DNA of 64,000 nucleotides, from contig JADKEV010000027.1 in assembly GCA_016717855.1 (NCBI GenBank), positions 26,502 through 90,501 of the forward strand. Direction: 5' to 3'. The notes under the pieces were generated by a model, which had not been told where the DNA came from, ran no database searches, and saw only the letters and a list, made by a program, of their open reading frames with translations. Each line of letters starts with the position of its first letter. Positions within the stretch are counted from its first letter, which is position 1. Source of the DNA: Betaproteobacteria bacterium. GTDB taxonomy: Bacteria; Pseudomonadota; Gammaproteobacteria; Burkholderiales; Casimicrobiaceae. Position numbers and translations under genes: made by a program. Shown here piece after piece: positions 10,627 to 21,877 of this stretch.

Positions 10627-12078
10627 TCAGATGCCGGTGGCCTCGCGCATCAGCGCGCGCCAGCGCCGGTAGCGATCCTGCACCGCCGCATCGACCTGCA
10701 CCCCGAAGATCTCCTCATGGCTGGCGGTGTTCCATCCCGCGGGGCGTCCCGCCGCCAGGTACGCGATGCCGCGCGCGCTGGCTTCCGGATCGTCCCGGCG
10801 ATGCACGGGCAAGCCACTCACCGCGGCGAGGCGCCGGCACAACCCATCCTGTTGCGAGATGCCGCCGCTGACGCGGATGCGCCGCGCGGCCGGCAGGTAC
10901 CTGTCCATCTGCTCGATGTTCGCCTGCAGCAGGAACGCGATGCTCTCGACCACCGCCACGGCCTTCTGCCACGCTTCGCCCTCCCCCGCGAAGCGCGAGG
11001 GAAACTCCGCCTGCCAGAACGGGCCGCCCAGGCCCGCGATGCCGTTGAGGAACAGCGGCGGCTCGCCCGGCCGGGTGAGCCACTCCGCCAGCCGCTGCGT
11101 CAGGTCCGGAATCCCGAGTTCGCCGGCCGCCCACGCCAGCGCCGTGCCGGCGCCGTTGACGTTGCCCTCGACCATGTACATGCGCACCACGCCGTCGTCG
11201 AGGATGATGCCGGTGAGCAGCCGCGGCACGTGGCCGGGGAAGCCGGTCAGCGCGCGCTGGACGAAGGCGCTGGTGCCGATGTTGATGTAGGCGGAGTCGC
11301 CTTCCGGCCAGCCGAACGCGAACACCGCCGCGGACTGGTCGCCGTTGACCGCCGTCAGCGGAATACCGCCGTCCGCGATGTCCAACGTGCCCCACTTGCA
11401 GCAGGTCGGCACGCTGCGCGGCAGGAAGCCGGCGGGCAGTCCGAACAGCGCGAGCAGCTCCGGGTCCCAGTCGAATGTGTGCAGGTTCCATAGCTGCGTG
11501 CGCGCGGCGCACTGCGGGTCGGCCAGGAAGGGCCGCTCGCGGCACAGCCGGAAGACCAGGAAACTCGCCATCGGCCCCCAGCACAGCGTGCCTGCCGCGA
11601 GCGCCGCCTGCACCGGACCGAGGTGGTCCAGCGCCCAGCGCAGCTTGGTCGCGCCGTAGTGCGGCGACAGGAACAGGCCGGTCTTCCGGTGCACCGCGTC
11701 GCCATGCGGGGCCAGTTCGTCGATCCAGGCGTGGGCGCGCCGGTCCTGCCAGCTGAAAATGGGCGACAGCGGGCGGCCGGAGACGCGGTCCCAGCAGATG
11801 ACGCTGGAGCGCTGACTGGACAGGCCGGCCGCCACCACATCCTGCCGCCGCGCGCCGAGTCCCGCCAGCGCCTGCGCGGCCGCGGCGTGCACCGACGCGA
11901 CGATCTCCTCGCCGTCCTGTTCCACCCAGTCGGGCTGCGGGGTGGTGATGGCGACCGGCGCCGTGCCGCTGGCCAGCACGCGGCCCGCGCCATCGAACAC
12001 CAGCGCCCGACTGGCATGCGTGCCCTGGTCGATCGCCAGGACCAGCGGATCCGTCACGGCGGCTTGCGGGCCAGTCAT
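10627..12078 (-). CDS. FGGY-family carbohydrate kinase, glycerol-kinase-like
   Basis: 483 residues. The N-terminal nucleotide-binding lobe begins LAIDQGTHASRALVF, comparable to the DQGTTSSR of glycerol kinase, and PDWVEQDGEEI follows as in GlpK. The second lobe has INIGTSAFV and a C-terminal SGGISQQDGL ATP-binding segment. Overall similarity to GlpK is only moderate, and the catalytic-domain signature is divergent, so xylulose, glycerol or another polyol are all possible. Its neighbours (ugp permease downstream, ACP and dehydrogenase operon upstream) make glycerol or a related polyol a reasonable guess. The gap to the ACP stop is 31 bases. Confidence 0.8.
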   Translation of the reverse strand: MTGPQAAVTDPLVLAIDQGTHASRALVFDGAGRVLASGTAPVAITTPQPDWVEQDGEEIVASVHAAAAQALAGLGARRQDVVAAGLSSQRSSVICWDRVSGRPLSPIFSWQDRRAHAWIDELAPHGDAVHRKTGLFLSPHYGATKLRWALDHLGPVQAALAAGTLCWGPMASFLVFRLCRERPFLADPQCAARTQLWNLHTFDWDPELLALFGLPAGFLPRSVPTCCKWGTLDIADGGIPLTAVNGDQSAAVFAFGWPEGDSAYINIGTSAFVQRALTGFPGHVPRLLTGIILDDGVVRMYMVEGNVNGAGTALAWAAGELGIPDLTQRLAEWLTRPGEPPLFLNGIAGLGGPFWQAEFPSRFAGEGEAWQKAVAVVESIAFLLQANIEQMDRYLPAARRIRVSGGISQQDGLCRRLAAVSGLPVHRRDDPEASARGIAYLAAGRPAGWNTASHEEIFGVQVDAAVQDRYRRWRALMREATGI

Positions 12079-12109
12079 GAGCACCTTCTCCGGCGCCAGC
12101 CGTGAGCCG

Positions 12110-12364
12110 TCAGGCCCGCGTGCCGAGCTTCGCCCGCAGATACGCGACGAAGTCGTCCAGCGTGACCAGCCGGCCGTAATCCGCTTCCGGTATGTCGACC
12201 TGCAGTTGCTCGTGGACGCCCAGCAGCACGTTGAGCCAGTCCATCGAGTCGAGATCGACCTGGCGGCGCAAGGGCTGGTCGGCGCGCAGCGCGTCCGCTT
12301 CGACTTCCGGCGCGATCGACTGGATGATGGCAATCACCCGGGATTTGATATCGGTATCGTTCAC
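12110..12364 (-). CDS. Acyl carrier protein
   Basis: 84 residues with the phosphopantetheine attachment motif VDLDSMDWLNV (Ser40). It is acidic and of normal ACP length. The start is a GTG at 12364, inside the sequence GTGA that also holds the stop of the E2 gene, so translation is coupled to E2. ACPs carry acyl chains on a phosphopantetheine arm. An ACP in a 2-oxoacid dehydrogenase operon is not usual; it might supply octanoyl groups for lipoylation or accept the acyl product, but nothing in the sequence decides between these. Confidence 0.88.
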   Translation of the reverse strand: MNDTDIKSRVIAIIQSIAPEVEADALRADQPLRRQVDLDSMDWLNVLLGVHEQLQVDIPEADYGRLVTLDDFVAYLRAKLGTRA

Positions 12365-13691
12365 AGGTCCTCCGGTTGTTGCAGGCGTTCGCGCAATTCG
12401 GTCAGGAAGCGGGCGCCGCTGTGCCCGTCGCTGGCGCGATGGTCGGCGGCGAGGCTGGCGGTGACCAGCGGCGACGCGCATGGCTGGCCGTCCTCGATCC
12501 ATGGGCGGACAACCATCCGGCCGAAGCCCACCAGCGCCACCTGCGGCGGGTAGATGACGCCGTACACCGCTTCGGAGCCCTGCTCGCCCAGATTGGTCAC
12601 CGTGATGGTCGGGTCGGACATCTCCGAGCTGCGCAGCGAGCCGGCGCGCGCGCGCCGGACCAGGTCGGTGAGTTCGCGCATCAGCTGGTCGAGGTCCTTG
12701 TTCGCGACGTCGAGCAGCGCCGGCGCGATCAGCCCGCCCTGCCGCAGCGCGATCGCCACGCCGATGTGGACGCCCTTGCCCGGCTGGAATCCGCCGTCGC
12801 GCCAGAAGCCGTTGAGTTGCGGCACCTGACCCAGCGCGTGCGCGACGGCCTTCAGCTGCAGCACGCCCATCAGCAGGCGGGCGGTGACCGGCCGCTCCTC
12901 GTTCGCGCGCGCCAGCCATGCGGCCGCGCGCGCCATCGGGATGGTTTCGGACAGGTAGTAGTGCGGGATCTCGCGTTTGGAGCGGCTCATTGCCGCGCCG
13001 ATCGCCTTGCGCATCTCCAGCGCGCGGTCGGCGGGCGCCATCGCGGGTGCCGGCGCCGCCGTGGGCGCAGCCGGCGTGGACGCGGACACCACGGCCGGTG
13101 CGGGCGTCGAAGGGGGGGGGGGGGTGGGGGATCCGCGACCGGCGCCGCGGTCCGCACAGCGGCGGCGAGCACCACGTCAGCGAGCGTCACGGCGCCGTGC
13201 GGTCCGGTGCCCGCGACGCCGTCGATATCGAGGCCCAGTTCCTGCGCGCGCGCCCGCGCCGCCGGCGAGACCGGCCGGCGTTGGCCCGGTGGTGGCGCGG
13301 CGATTGGCGCTCCGGTTGGCGTGACGGTTGGCGCGACTGGTGGCGCGACGGCTGGGCCGATCGCCGGCGCCATGCCGGCAGCGACAGCCGGGGCCGGAGC
13401 CTGCCCGCCCGGCAGCGGCATCGCGGCACGCCGCGGCGCGGTTGCCGCGGACTCGCCGGGCTCGAGCAGCGTCGCCAGCACCGTGCCCACCGGCACCGTG
13501 GCGCCGATGGGCACGAGCTGCTCGAACATCGTCCCGTCCTGCCAGATCTCCACGTCGACCGCCGCCTTGGCCGTGTCGACGACGGCGACGGCCTGGCCGC
13601 GCTTGACCAGATCGCCCGGCTTCACCATCCATTCGAGGAGCTTGCCCTCGTCCATGTCGGCCCCCAGCGAGGGCAGCTTGAATTCGATCAT
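12361..13691 (-). CDS. Dihydrolipoamide acyltransferase (E2) of a 2-oxoacid dehydrogenase complex, frameshifted at a poly-G run
   Basis: Two reading frames form one E2 of about 443 residues. The N-terminal part starts at 13691 with a lipoyl domain (about 1-76; lipoyl-lysine in VVDTAKAAVDVEIW). An Ala/Pro linker and a peripheral subunit-binding domain (VSPAARARAQELGLDIDG) follow. The catalytic acyltransferase domain is in the second frame, with the active-site HRASDG near its end. The frames meet at a run of 13 G on the plus strand (13112-13124); one more or two fewer bases there restores the protein. A homopolymer error is more likely than a real mutation. E2 forms the core that passes the acyl group from lipoamide to CoA. 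No E3 gene is nearby. Confidence 0.85.
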
Positions 13692-13695
13692 CGTC

Positions 13696-14670
13696 TCACC
13701 TGCCCAGCACGGCGTTGACCGCCGCCACGATGCCGGCCGGCTGCGGCAACGCGGCGTCTTCCAGATGCCTGGCGTACGGGATCGGCACCTCGGCGCTGCA
13801 CACGCGGGCCAGCGGCGCGTCGAGGTCGTAGAACGCCTGCTCGACGATGCGCGCCATGATCTCCGCGGCGAGGCTGCCGGTGCGCCAGCCCTCGTCGACG
13901 ACCACCGCGCGGCGGCATTTGCGCACGGACGCGAGGATGGTCGCTGTGTCGAGGGGCCGCAATACGCGCAGGTCGAGCACTTCCGCGTCGACGCCGTCGG
14001 CAGCCAGCTGGTCCGCCGCGGCGAGCGCCTTGGGGAGCGAGCCGCCGTAGGTGACTACGCTGACCATGGTCCCGGGCCTGCGCACCGCGGCCGTGCGGAT
14101 GTCGGCCTGGCGTTCGGCCGTCACTTCGCCTTCCGTGTTGTACAACTGCGCGTGCTCGAAAATGATCACCGGATCGGGGTCCGCCAGCGCGGGCGCCAGC
14201 ATGTCACGCGCGTCCTGGGCCGTCGCCGGCGCCAGCACCTTGATGCCGGGGATTGACGCGTACCAGTTCTCGAAGCTGTGCGAATGCTGCGCGGCGATCT
14301 GCCGGCCGGCGCCGGTCGCCATCCGGATCACCAGCGGCACCGAGAATTGGCCGCCCGACATGTGACGATAGAGCGCCGCGGTGTTGACGATCTGGTCGAG
14401 CGCGAGCAGGCTGAAGTTCACCGTCATCACCTCGACGATGGGCCGCATCCCGCCCAGTGCCGCGCCGATGCCCGCGCCGACGAAACCAAGCTCGGAGAGC
14501 GGCGTGTCGCGCACGCGCTCCGGCCCGAACTCCTCGAGCAGGCCCTTGGTCACCGCGTACGTGCCGCCGTAGCGGCCGACGTCCTCGCCCATCAGGAACA
14601 CGCGCGGATCGCCCGCCAGCGCCTCGCGCAGCGCGGTGCGCATCGCCTCGCGGTAGCTCATCGTGGTCAT
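13696..14670 (-). CDS. 2-oxoacid (pyruvate/acetoin-type) dehydrogenase E1 beta subunit
   Basis: 324 residues, the normal length for a separate E1 beta. Visible landmarks are VFLMGEDVGRYGGTYAVTKG near the start, RDTPLSELGFVGAGIGAALG, and RRAVVVDEGWRTGS in the transketolase C-terminal domain. With E1 alpha it makes the alpha2beta2 thiamine-diphosphate decarboxylase. Its ATG at 14670 overlaps the E1 alpha stop by four bases (ATGA), and E2 starts 4 bases after its own stop. Pyruvate, acetoin and branched-chain 2-oxoacids are all possible substrates. Confidence 0.9.
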   Translation of the reverse strand: MTTMSYREAMRTALREALAGDPRVFLMGEDVGRYGGTYAVTKGLLEEFGPERVRDTPLSELGFVGAGIGAALGGMRPIVEVMTVNFSLLALDQIVNTAALYRHMSGGQFSVPLVIRMATGAGRQIAAQHSHSFENWYASIPGIKVLAPATAQDARDMLAPALADPDPVIIFEHAQLYNTEGEVTAERQADIRTAAVRRPGTMVSVVTYGGSLPKALAAADQLAADGVDAEVLDLRVLRPLDTATILASVRKCRRAVVVDEGWRTGSLAAEIMARIVEQAFYDLDAPLARVCSAEVPIPYARHLEDAALPQPAGIVAAVNAVLGR

Positions 14671-15664
14671 GGCCGGCCCTCCGGAGAATGCACATCGAGC
14701 AGCAGATCCTCGACCGGCTCCCAGCTGCCGGCCTCGGCGAACGCGACCGCGCGCTCAACCTCGGCATTGGCTTCATGGTCGAGGGCCAGGAATGCCTCCT
14801 CCGTCAGCTTGCCCTCGGCCTTCAGCCGCGCCGAAAAGGTGTGCAGCGGGCCGCGCTTTTTCCATTCCTCGACCTCGCTCTTGGCGCGATAGAGCTCGGC
14901 GTCGAACATCGAGTGCGCGCGGAAGCGATACGTCTGGAACTCGACGAAGAACGGCCCGCCGCCGGCGCGCACCGCGCGCGCGGCCTCCTGCGCGGCCTCG
15001 TGCACCGCGACCACGTCCTGGCCGTCGACCTTGAGGGTCTGGACGCCGTACGACGCGGCCTTCACGCAAAGGTCGGTCTGCGATTCCGACCGGTCCAGCG
15101 CCGTGCCCATCGCATACAGGTTGTTCTCGCAGCAGAACAGCACCGGGAGGCGCCACAGCGCCGCCAGGTTGATCGACTCGTGGAACGCCCCCTCGGCCAT
15201 CGCGCCTTCGCCGAAGAAGCACGCGGTGACGCGCGCCTCGTCCTGCATCCTCGCGGCCAGCGCGAGCCCGACGGCGACCGGGAGCCCGCCGCCGACGATG
15301 GCGTTGCCGCCATACAGCCGCACGCCGGCGTCGAACAGGTGCATCGAGCCGCCGCGGCCGCGCGAGCAGCCCTCGCGCTTGCCGTACATCTCGGCCATGA
15401 TCGAATTCATGGTCACGCCGCGCACCAGCGCGTGGCCGTGCTCGCGGTAGGTGGCGACGATGTTGTCCTCGGGCTTGAGCGCGCGCACGGCGCCCGCGGC
15501 GACCGCTTCCTCGCCGATGTAGAGATGCAGGAAGCCGCGGATCTTGCCTTCGCCATAGGCCTGCGCGCACTTTTCCTCCATCCGGCGGATGCGCAGCATG
15601 TCGGCCAGGAGCGCCAGCGCGTAGTCTTTCTCGTAGGGGACCGGTCCGGCCGGCGGCGGGGCGA

Positions 15665-15668
<4 letters not shown>
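14667..15668 (-). CDS. 2-oxoacid (pyruvate/acetoin-type) dehydrogenase E1 alpha subunit
   Basis: 333 residues. The thiamine-diphosphate motif is present as FFGEGAMAEGAF...CCENN, with Glu in the usual GDG. HLYIGEEAVAAGAV and GRGGSMHLFD, a landmark of the AcoA/PdhA family, are also seen. The start is GTG at 15668, which overlaps the stop of the acyl-CoA synthetase in GTGA. It decarboxylates the 2-oxoacid and transfers the acyl group to lipoyl-E2. Sequence alone does not separate pyruvate from acetoin. Confidence 0.9.
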
Positions 15669-17401
<1,733 letters not shown>

Positions 17402-17447
17402 GTCGACTCCTTTCTTGACTGTTCGGCAGCGGGCAGGTTGTTCATGG

Positions 17448-18074
17448 TCAGGCCAGCTTCATCACGACCATCCCGAACACGTTCGACGCCGAGTCGGCGC
17501 GGTCCGACATGTTCGAGATGTGGCGGTACACTTCGCGCCGGTAAAAGAGCGCCGGCAGCGCCTGCACGTCGGTGGCGCCGGCGAAGAGTTCCTTGATCGC
17601 GTTCCGGTACACGCGCTCGACCGCGATTTCGCGCTCGTGCACCTCGCGCGCATGGTCGCCGGCCACGCGCGGGTTGTTCGCCAGCCGGACGATGGCCAGC
17701 TCGAGCTGCTGCGCCTCCTCGCCCACCAGCGCGACCATCTGCCGGATGTGCGGGTCCGCGTCTACGCCGAGGATGTGCATCTCCTCCATCGTGGTCAGGG
17801 CGTAGGTCACCATGTCGTCGTAGCAATGCGAGAGGTGGAAGATGTCCTCCCGGTCCAGCGGCGTGATGAATGTCCGATGCAGTTCGTCGATCAGCACCCG
17901 GCGCAGCTCGCCCGATTCGGCGGCCAGCGCGCGCAGCTTCGTGATCGCGGCTTCATCGACGCGCTCGATCACGCTATCCAGATAGTGGACGCCCTCGGCC
18001 GTCTTCGCCGCCTGCGCGTTGAGCATCGCGACGAACTTGTTGCCGTCCTTGAAGCCGGTTTCGAAAAATCCCAC
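17448..18074 (-). CDS. DUF47 family phosphate transport accessory protein (PhoU-like)
   Basis: 208 residues, mostly helical, with ITPLDREDIFHLSHCYDD, the metal-binding-like DREDI signature of DUF47/PhoU-like proteins. The start is GTG at 18074, three bases past the pit stop; no better start exists in frame. These small proteins are encoded with PiT transporters and are thought to regulate them. The pair is a standard arrangement. Confidence 0.88.
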   Translation of the reverse strand: MGFFETGFKDGNKFVAMLNAQAAKTAEGVHYLDSVIERVDEAAITKLRALAAESGELRRVLIDELHRTFITPLDREDIFHLSHCYDDMVTYALTTMEEMHILGVDADPHIRQMVALVGEEAQQLELAIVRLANNPRVAGDHAREVHEREIAVERVYRNAIKELFAGATDVQALPALFYRREVYRHISNMSDRADSASNVFGMVVMKLA

Positions 18075-18076
18075 GC

Positions 18077-19093
18077 TCAGCCTCCTGTCCCGATGATCGC
18101 CCTGGCCAGCAGAAACAGCGGCATCGCCAGCAGCGCGGCGGCCGGCACCGTCAGCACCCAGGCGCCCGCCAGTTCGCCCAGCACGGCCCAGCGCACCTTG
18201 GCCGGGCGTTCCGCGGCACCCGCGCCGGCAATGGTCATGCTGACGACCTGCGTCGAACTCACCGGGCCGCCGGCCAGCGAGGCGCCCAGGATCACGATGG
18301 CCGAAGAGAATTGCGCGGCGAAGCCGTGGATCGGGCGGATGTGATAGAAGCGCGCCCCCAGCGTGCGCACGATGCGCCCGCCGCCCAGCGCGGTGCCCAG
18401 CGCGATCGCCGCAGCGGAGAGCGCGATCGACCACCATGGCACAGTGAACGTCTGCGTGTAGCCGAGCACCAGCAGGCCGATCGCGATCATGCCGATCGTC
18501 TTCTGCGCGTCGTTGGCGCCGTGGCCGAGCGCCAGCGCCGTGGCCGTCACGATCTGCAGGCGCGAGAGCGCGATGCCCGCCCTCGGCGTGGCGTCGCGCA
18601 GCAGCCGGCGCGTCGCCGCCATCACCGCGACCGCCGCGACGAAGGCCAGCACCGGCGAGAGCAGCAGCGCGATGACGATCTTGACGATGCCGGCAACCTG
18701 GATCGACGAACCGCCCGCTTCGAGGAACGCCGCGCCAACCAGGCCGCCGACCAGCGCATGCGACGAACTCACCGGGATGCCCAGGTACCAGGTGACCAGA
18801 TTCCACAAGCTGGCAGCCGCCAGCGCGGCGAGCACCACGGAGATGGTCATCGCCGCGGGCAGGATCACTTCGGCGCCGACCGTGTGGGCCACCGCGACCC
18901 CAAGCAGGAATGGCCCGGCAAGATTGGCCAGCGCGGCCAGCAGCAGCGCCCCGCGCGCGCTCATCGCCTGCGACGCGATCATCGTGGCCACGATGTTGGC
19001 GCTGTCGTGGAAGCCGTTCAGGAAGTCGAACAGCAGCGCCAGTATCAGCAGCGCCGCGAGCAGGACCAGGGGCGTCGTCGCGTGAGCCGCCAT
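18077..19093 (-). CDS. PiT family inorganic phosphate transporter
   Basis: 338 residues with about ten hydrophobic segments. Both PiT signature repeats are visible: FDFLNGFHDSANIVATMI near the N-terminus and LALGHGANDAQKTIGMIAIG in the second half. PiT proteins import phosphate as a metal-phosphate complex with protons. I start at ATG 19093; longer versions of the frame give an unlikely leader. It is followed immediately by the DUF47 gene. Confidence 0.92.
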   Translation of the reverse strand: MAAHATTPLVLLAALLILALLFDFLNGFHDSANIVATMIASQAMSARGALLLAALANLAGPFLLGVAVAHTVGAEVILPAAMTISVVLAALAAASLWNLVTWYLGIPVSSSHALVGGLVGAAFLEAGGSSIQVAGIVKIVIALLLSPVLAFVAAVAVMAATRRLLRDATPRAGIALSRLQIVTATALALGHGANDAQKTIGMIAIGLLVLGYTQTFTVPWWSIALSAAAIALGTALGGGRIVRTLGARFYHIRPIHGFAAQFSSAIVILGASLAGGPVSSTQVVSMTIAGAGAAERPAKVRWAVLGELAGAWVLTVPAAALLAMPLFLLARAIIGTGG

Positions 19094-19106
19094 GGTCCGC
19101 TCCGGC

Positions 19107-20786
19107 CTAGCCGAACAGGCCGCCGACCCGGGTGCCGGCGACGCGGTTGACCGCATAGAGACAGAGCGCGCAGAGCACGATCAGGATCACCCCGAGCGCC
19201 GCCGCCTGGCTTTGCGAGCCGGCGATGTAGAAGGTGAAGATGCCGAACGGGATCATCTCCCAGCCGCCCAGGGTGAGGAAGATCGTCGCGGACGCTTCCT
19301 GCAGGGAGGTGATGAACGAGAAGAGGGCGCCGACGAAGATGCCTTTCCAGATCAGCGGCACTGTGATGTCCCAGAACGTCCGCAGCCGGGTCGCGCCGAC
19401 GTTGGCGGCGGCTTCCTCCATCGACTGATGGACCAGCTGCAGCGACGAGAGGCTGGCGCGCACCGTGTAAGGCAGGCGGCGGACCACCAGCACCAGCGGC
19501 AGGATGATCCACATCCCGGTCAGCGGGATGTCGATGAAGGGCAGCGGAAAGTTGAACGCCCGCACGTAGGCGATGCCTAGCGCCGTGCCGGGAATGGCCA
19601 GGATCAGCGTGGTCAGCGCGTCCATGGTGTCGCGGCCGGGCGCGCGCGTGCGTCCCATCACCCACGCCATCGGCACGCCGATGACCAGGCACATCAGCAG
19701 CGCCAGGCCGCAGAAGAGCAGCGAGTTGATGATGAACTTCGGGGTCTCGATGCTCACCGCCCGGAAGAACTCCAGCGTGTAGTGCTCGGGGAACGGCGTG
19801 AGCGCCCAGCCCCGCCCGACCGACGCCAGCAGCACGCCCACCTGCGGAATGAAGCAGATGAGCATCAGCAGCCCGAGGAAGCCGACCGCCAGCCAGCGCT
19901 TGACCGGCCCGAGCTGGATGCGCTCCACCTTCGAATACGCGAGCGAGCTGTAGTCCTTGATCGCGACGTACTGGCGCGCGGCGATCACGAAGACGATCGC
20001 GAGTATCACCAGCAGCGCGGAAATGACGATGCCCATCCGGAAGATGCGGCGGTCGACGAACTGGACGATGTTCAGGTACGCCTGCGGCGCGAGCAGATCC
20101 TGGACGCCCAGCACCAGCGGCGTGAGGAAGTCGGCGAAGGTCCAGATGAACACCAGCAGCGCGCCCGATACGTAGCCGGGGGTGGTCAGCGGCAGCGTGA
20201 TGTCCCGGAAGCGGCGAAATCCCTTCGCCCCGACCCCTTGCGCCGCTTCTTCCAGCGACGGGTCCACCTTGGCCAGCGCGTCGAGGATGCTCATCGTCAT
20301 CAGCGGGAACAGGTGCACGGTCTCCACCAGCAGCACGCCCTGCATCCCGTACATGAAGTTGACCGGATGCTCCAGGCCGAACCAGTCCATCAGCAGCACG
20401 TTGAGCGTGCCGGCGCGGCCGAGGATGAACACGAAGCCCAGCACGCCGACCAGCGGCGGCAGGATCATCGGCAGCATCGTCAGGTACGAAAACAGGTTCC
20501 GGTACGGAAAGTCGTAGCGGACAATCAGGAAAGCGACGGCGATCCCGATCACCGAGGTGGTGAAGACCGTGACCACGCCCAGCACCATCGACTTCCAGAA
20601 TGAGCGCAGGTAGAACGAGTCGGTGAAGAACTCGAGGAAGTTGGCCAGCGTGAAGCCGCCCGCCTCGTTGGTGAACGCATCGTAGAAGATGCGCGTCAGC
20701 GGGAACAGGACGAAGACGATCAGGAACGTCCAGATCAGCCCGTAGCCGAACGCGGCCGGGGTCAGCGACAGGCGCAGGCGATTCAT
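19107..20786 (-). CDS. ABC transporter permease, two-domain FbpB/AfuB type
   Basis: 559 residues with two tandem binding-protein-dependent permease domains, each with about six membrane segments and an EAA loop (EEAAQGVGAKGFRRFRDITL and EEAAANVGATRLRTFWDITV). This fused layout is typical of ferric iron, thiamine and some phosphonate importers. The ATPase stop and this start overlap by four bases (ATGA). With the periplasmic protein at 21878-23002 it makes a complete importer. Iron(III) is the most common assignment, but 2-aminoethylphosphonate or polyamine cannot be excluded. Confidence 0.9.
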   Translation of the reverse strand: MNRLRLSLTPAAFGYGLIWTFLIVFVLFPLTRIFYDAFTNEAGGFTLANFLEFFTDSFYLRSFWKSMVLGVVTVFTTSVIGIAVAFLIVRYDFPYRNLFSYLTMLPMILPPLVGVLGFVFILGRAGTLNVLLMDWFGLEHPVNFMYGMQGVLLVETVHLFPLMTMSILDALAKVDPSLEEAAQGVGAKGFRRFRDITLPLTTPGYVSGALLVFIWTFADFLTPLVLGVQDLLAPQAYLNIVQFVDRRIFRMGIVISALLVILAIVFVIAARQYVAIKDYSSLAYSKVERIQLGPVKRWLAVGFLGLLMLICFIPQVGVLLASVGRGWALTPFPEHYTLEFFRAVSIETPKFIINSLLFCGLALLMCLVIGVPMAWVMGRTRAPGRDTMDALTTLILAIPGTALGIAYVRAFNFPLPFIDIPLTGMWIILPLVLVVRRLPYTVRASLSSLQLVHQSMEEAAANVGATRLRTFWDITVPLIWKGIFVGALFSFITSLQEASATIFLTLGGWEMIPFGIFTFYIAGSQSQAAALGVILIVLCALCLYAVNRVAGTRVGGLFG

Positions 20787-21858
20787 CGATCACCCGCGAT
20801 GGCGACGGTGCTGCTGGCCGGGAAGCTCACGCTGACCGCGGTCCCCACCGGGAATTCCTCGTGGTGCCATGGATCGCGAATGTCCGCCTTGAAGATCTGG
20901 CCGTGCTCGAGTTCGACGTCGTAGCGCAGCGAATTGCCGAGATAGGCCGCGAACGCGATGCGGCCCTTGATGCGGTTCTGCCCGTCCACGGGCGCATTGA
21001 TCGCGGCGTTCTCCGGCCGCACGCACAGCACGCAGGTGTCGCCCGGATGCAGGCGCTCGTCCCACAATGCCGCGAGTTCGCCGGCGGCAGTGGTAACGGT
21101 GAGCGTCTTCCGGGCCGGATCCGCGGCCTGCACCGTGCCGTCGATCAGGTTGTTGATGCCGATGAAGTCGGCGACGAAACGGCTCTGCGGCCGCTCGTAC
21201 AGTTCCCTGGGCGGGCCGATCTGCAGCACCCGGCCCTGGTTGAACACGGCGATCCGGTCGGAGAGCGTCAGCGCCTCTTCCTGGTCGTGGGTGACGTAGA
21301 CCGTGGTGATGCCGAGCTCCTTCTGCAGCTTGCGGATTTCGGCGCGCACCGAGATGCGGATCTTGGCATCCAGGTTCGACAGCGGCTCGTCGAGCAGCAG
21401 GATCTTCGGGTTGAGCACCAGCGCCCGGGCGAGCGCCACGCGCTGCTGCTGGCCGCCGGAAAGCTGGCCCGGATAGCGGTCGCCCAGGCTCCCCAGCTTG
21501 ACCTTCTCCAGCACGCTCCCGACGCGCTCGGCGATCGTCGCGGACGCGATCTTCTGCAGCTTCAGCCCGTAGGCGATGTTGTCGAACACCGTCATGTGCG
21601 GCCACAGCGCGTAGTTCTGGAACACCATGCCGATGCCGCGCTCGTGCGGCGGCACTTCGTTGACGCGGCGGTCGTCGAAGCGGACTTCGCCCTCGTCCGG
21701 CACATAGAAGCCGGCGATCAGGCGCAGCAGCGTGGTCTTGCCGCAGCCCGACGGTCCGAGGAGGGTGAACACTCACCCTCCTGGATCGCGAAGCTGATCC
21801 GGCTGACGACCTCGTTCTTGCCGAAGCGCTTGGTCAGGTCCTGGACCGTGATGCGCAT
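20783..21858 (-). CDS. ABC transporter ATP-binding protein, PotA/FbpC type (frameshifted near its 5' end)
   Basis: About 358 residues after one frameshift is mended. The first 29 residues (MRITVQDLTKRFGKNEVVSR) lie in one frame and the Walker A (LLGPSGCGKTT), LSGGQQQRVALARAL signature, Walker B and TOBE domain lie in another. Around 21765-21780 adding one G restores the usual EGEVFTLLGPSG. The break falls in a small palindrome (GGGTGAACACTCACCC), a plausible place for a sequencing or polymerase slip. The total of 1076 bases is one short of a multiple of three, in agreement. It powers the permease at 19107-20786. Confidence 0.85.
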
Positions 21859-21877
21859 GAGCGTCCCCTCCCGCGGC

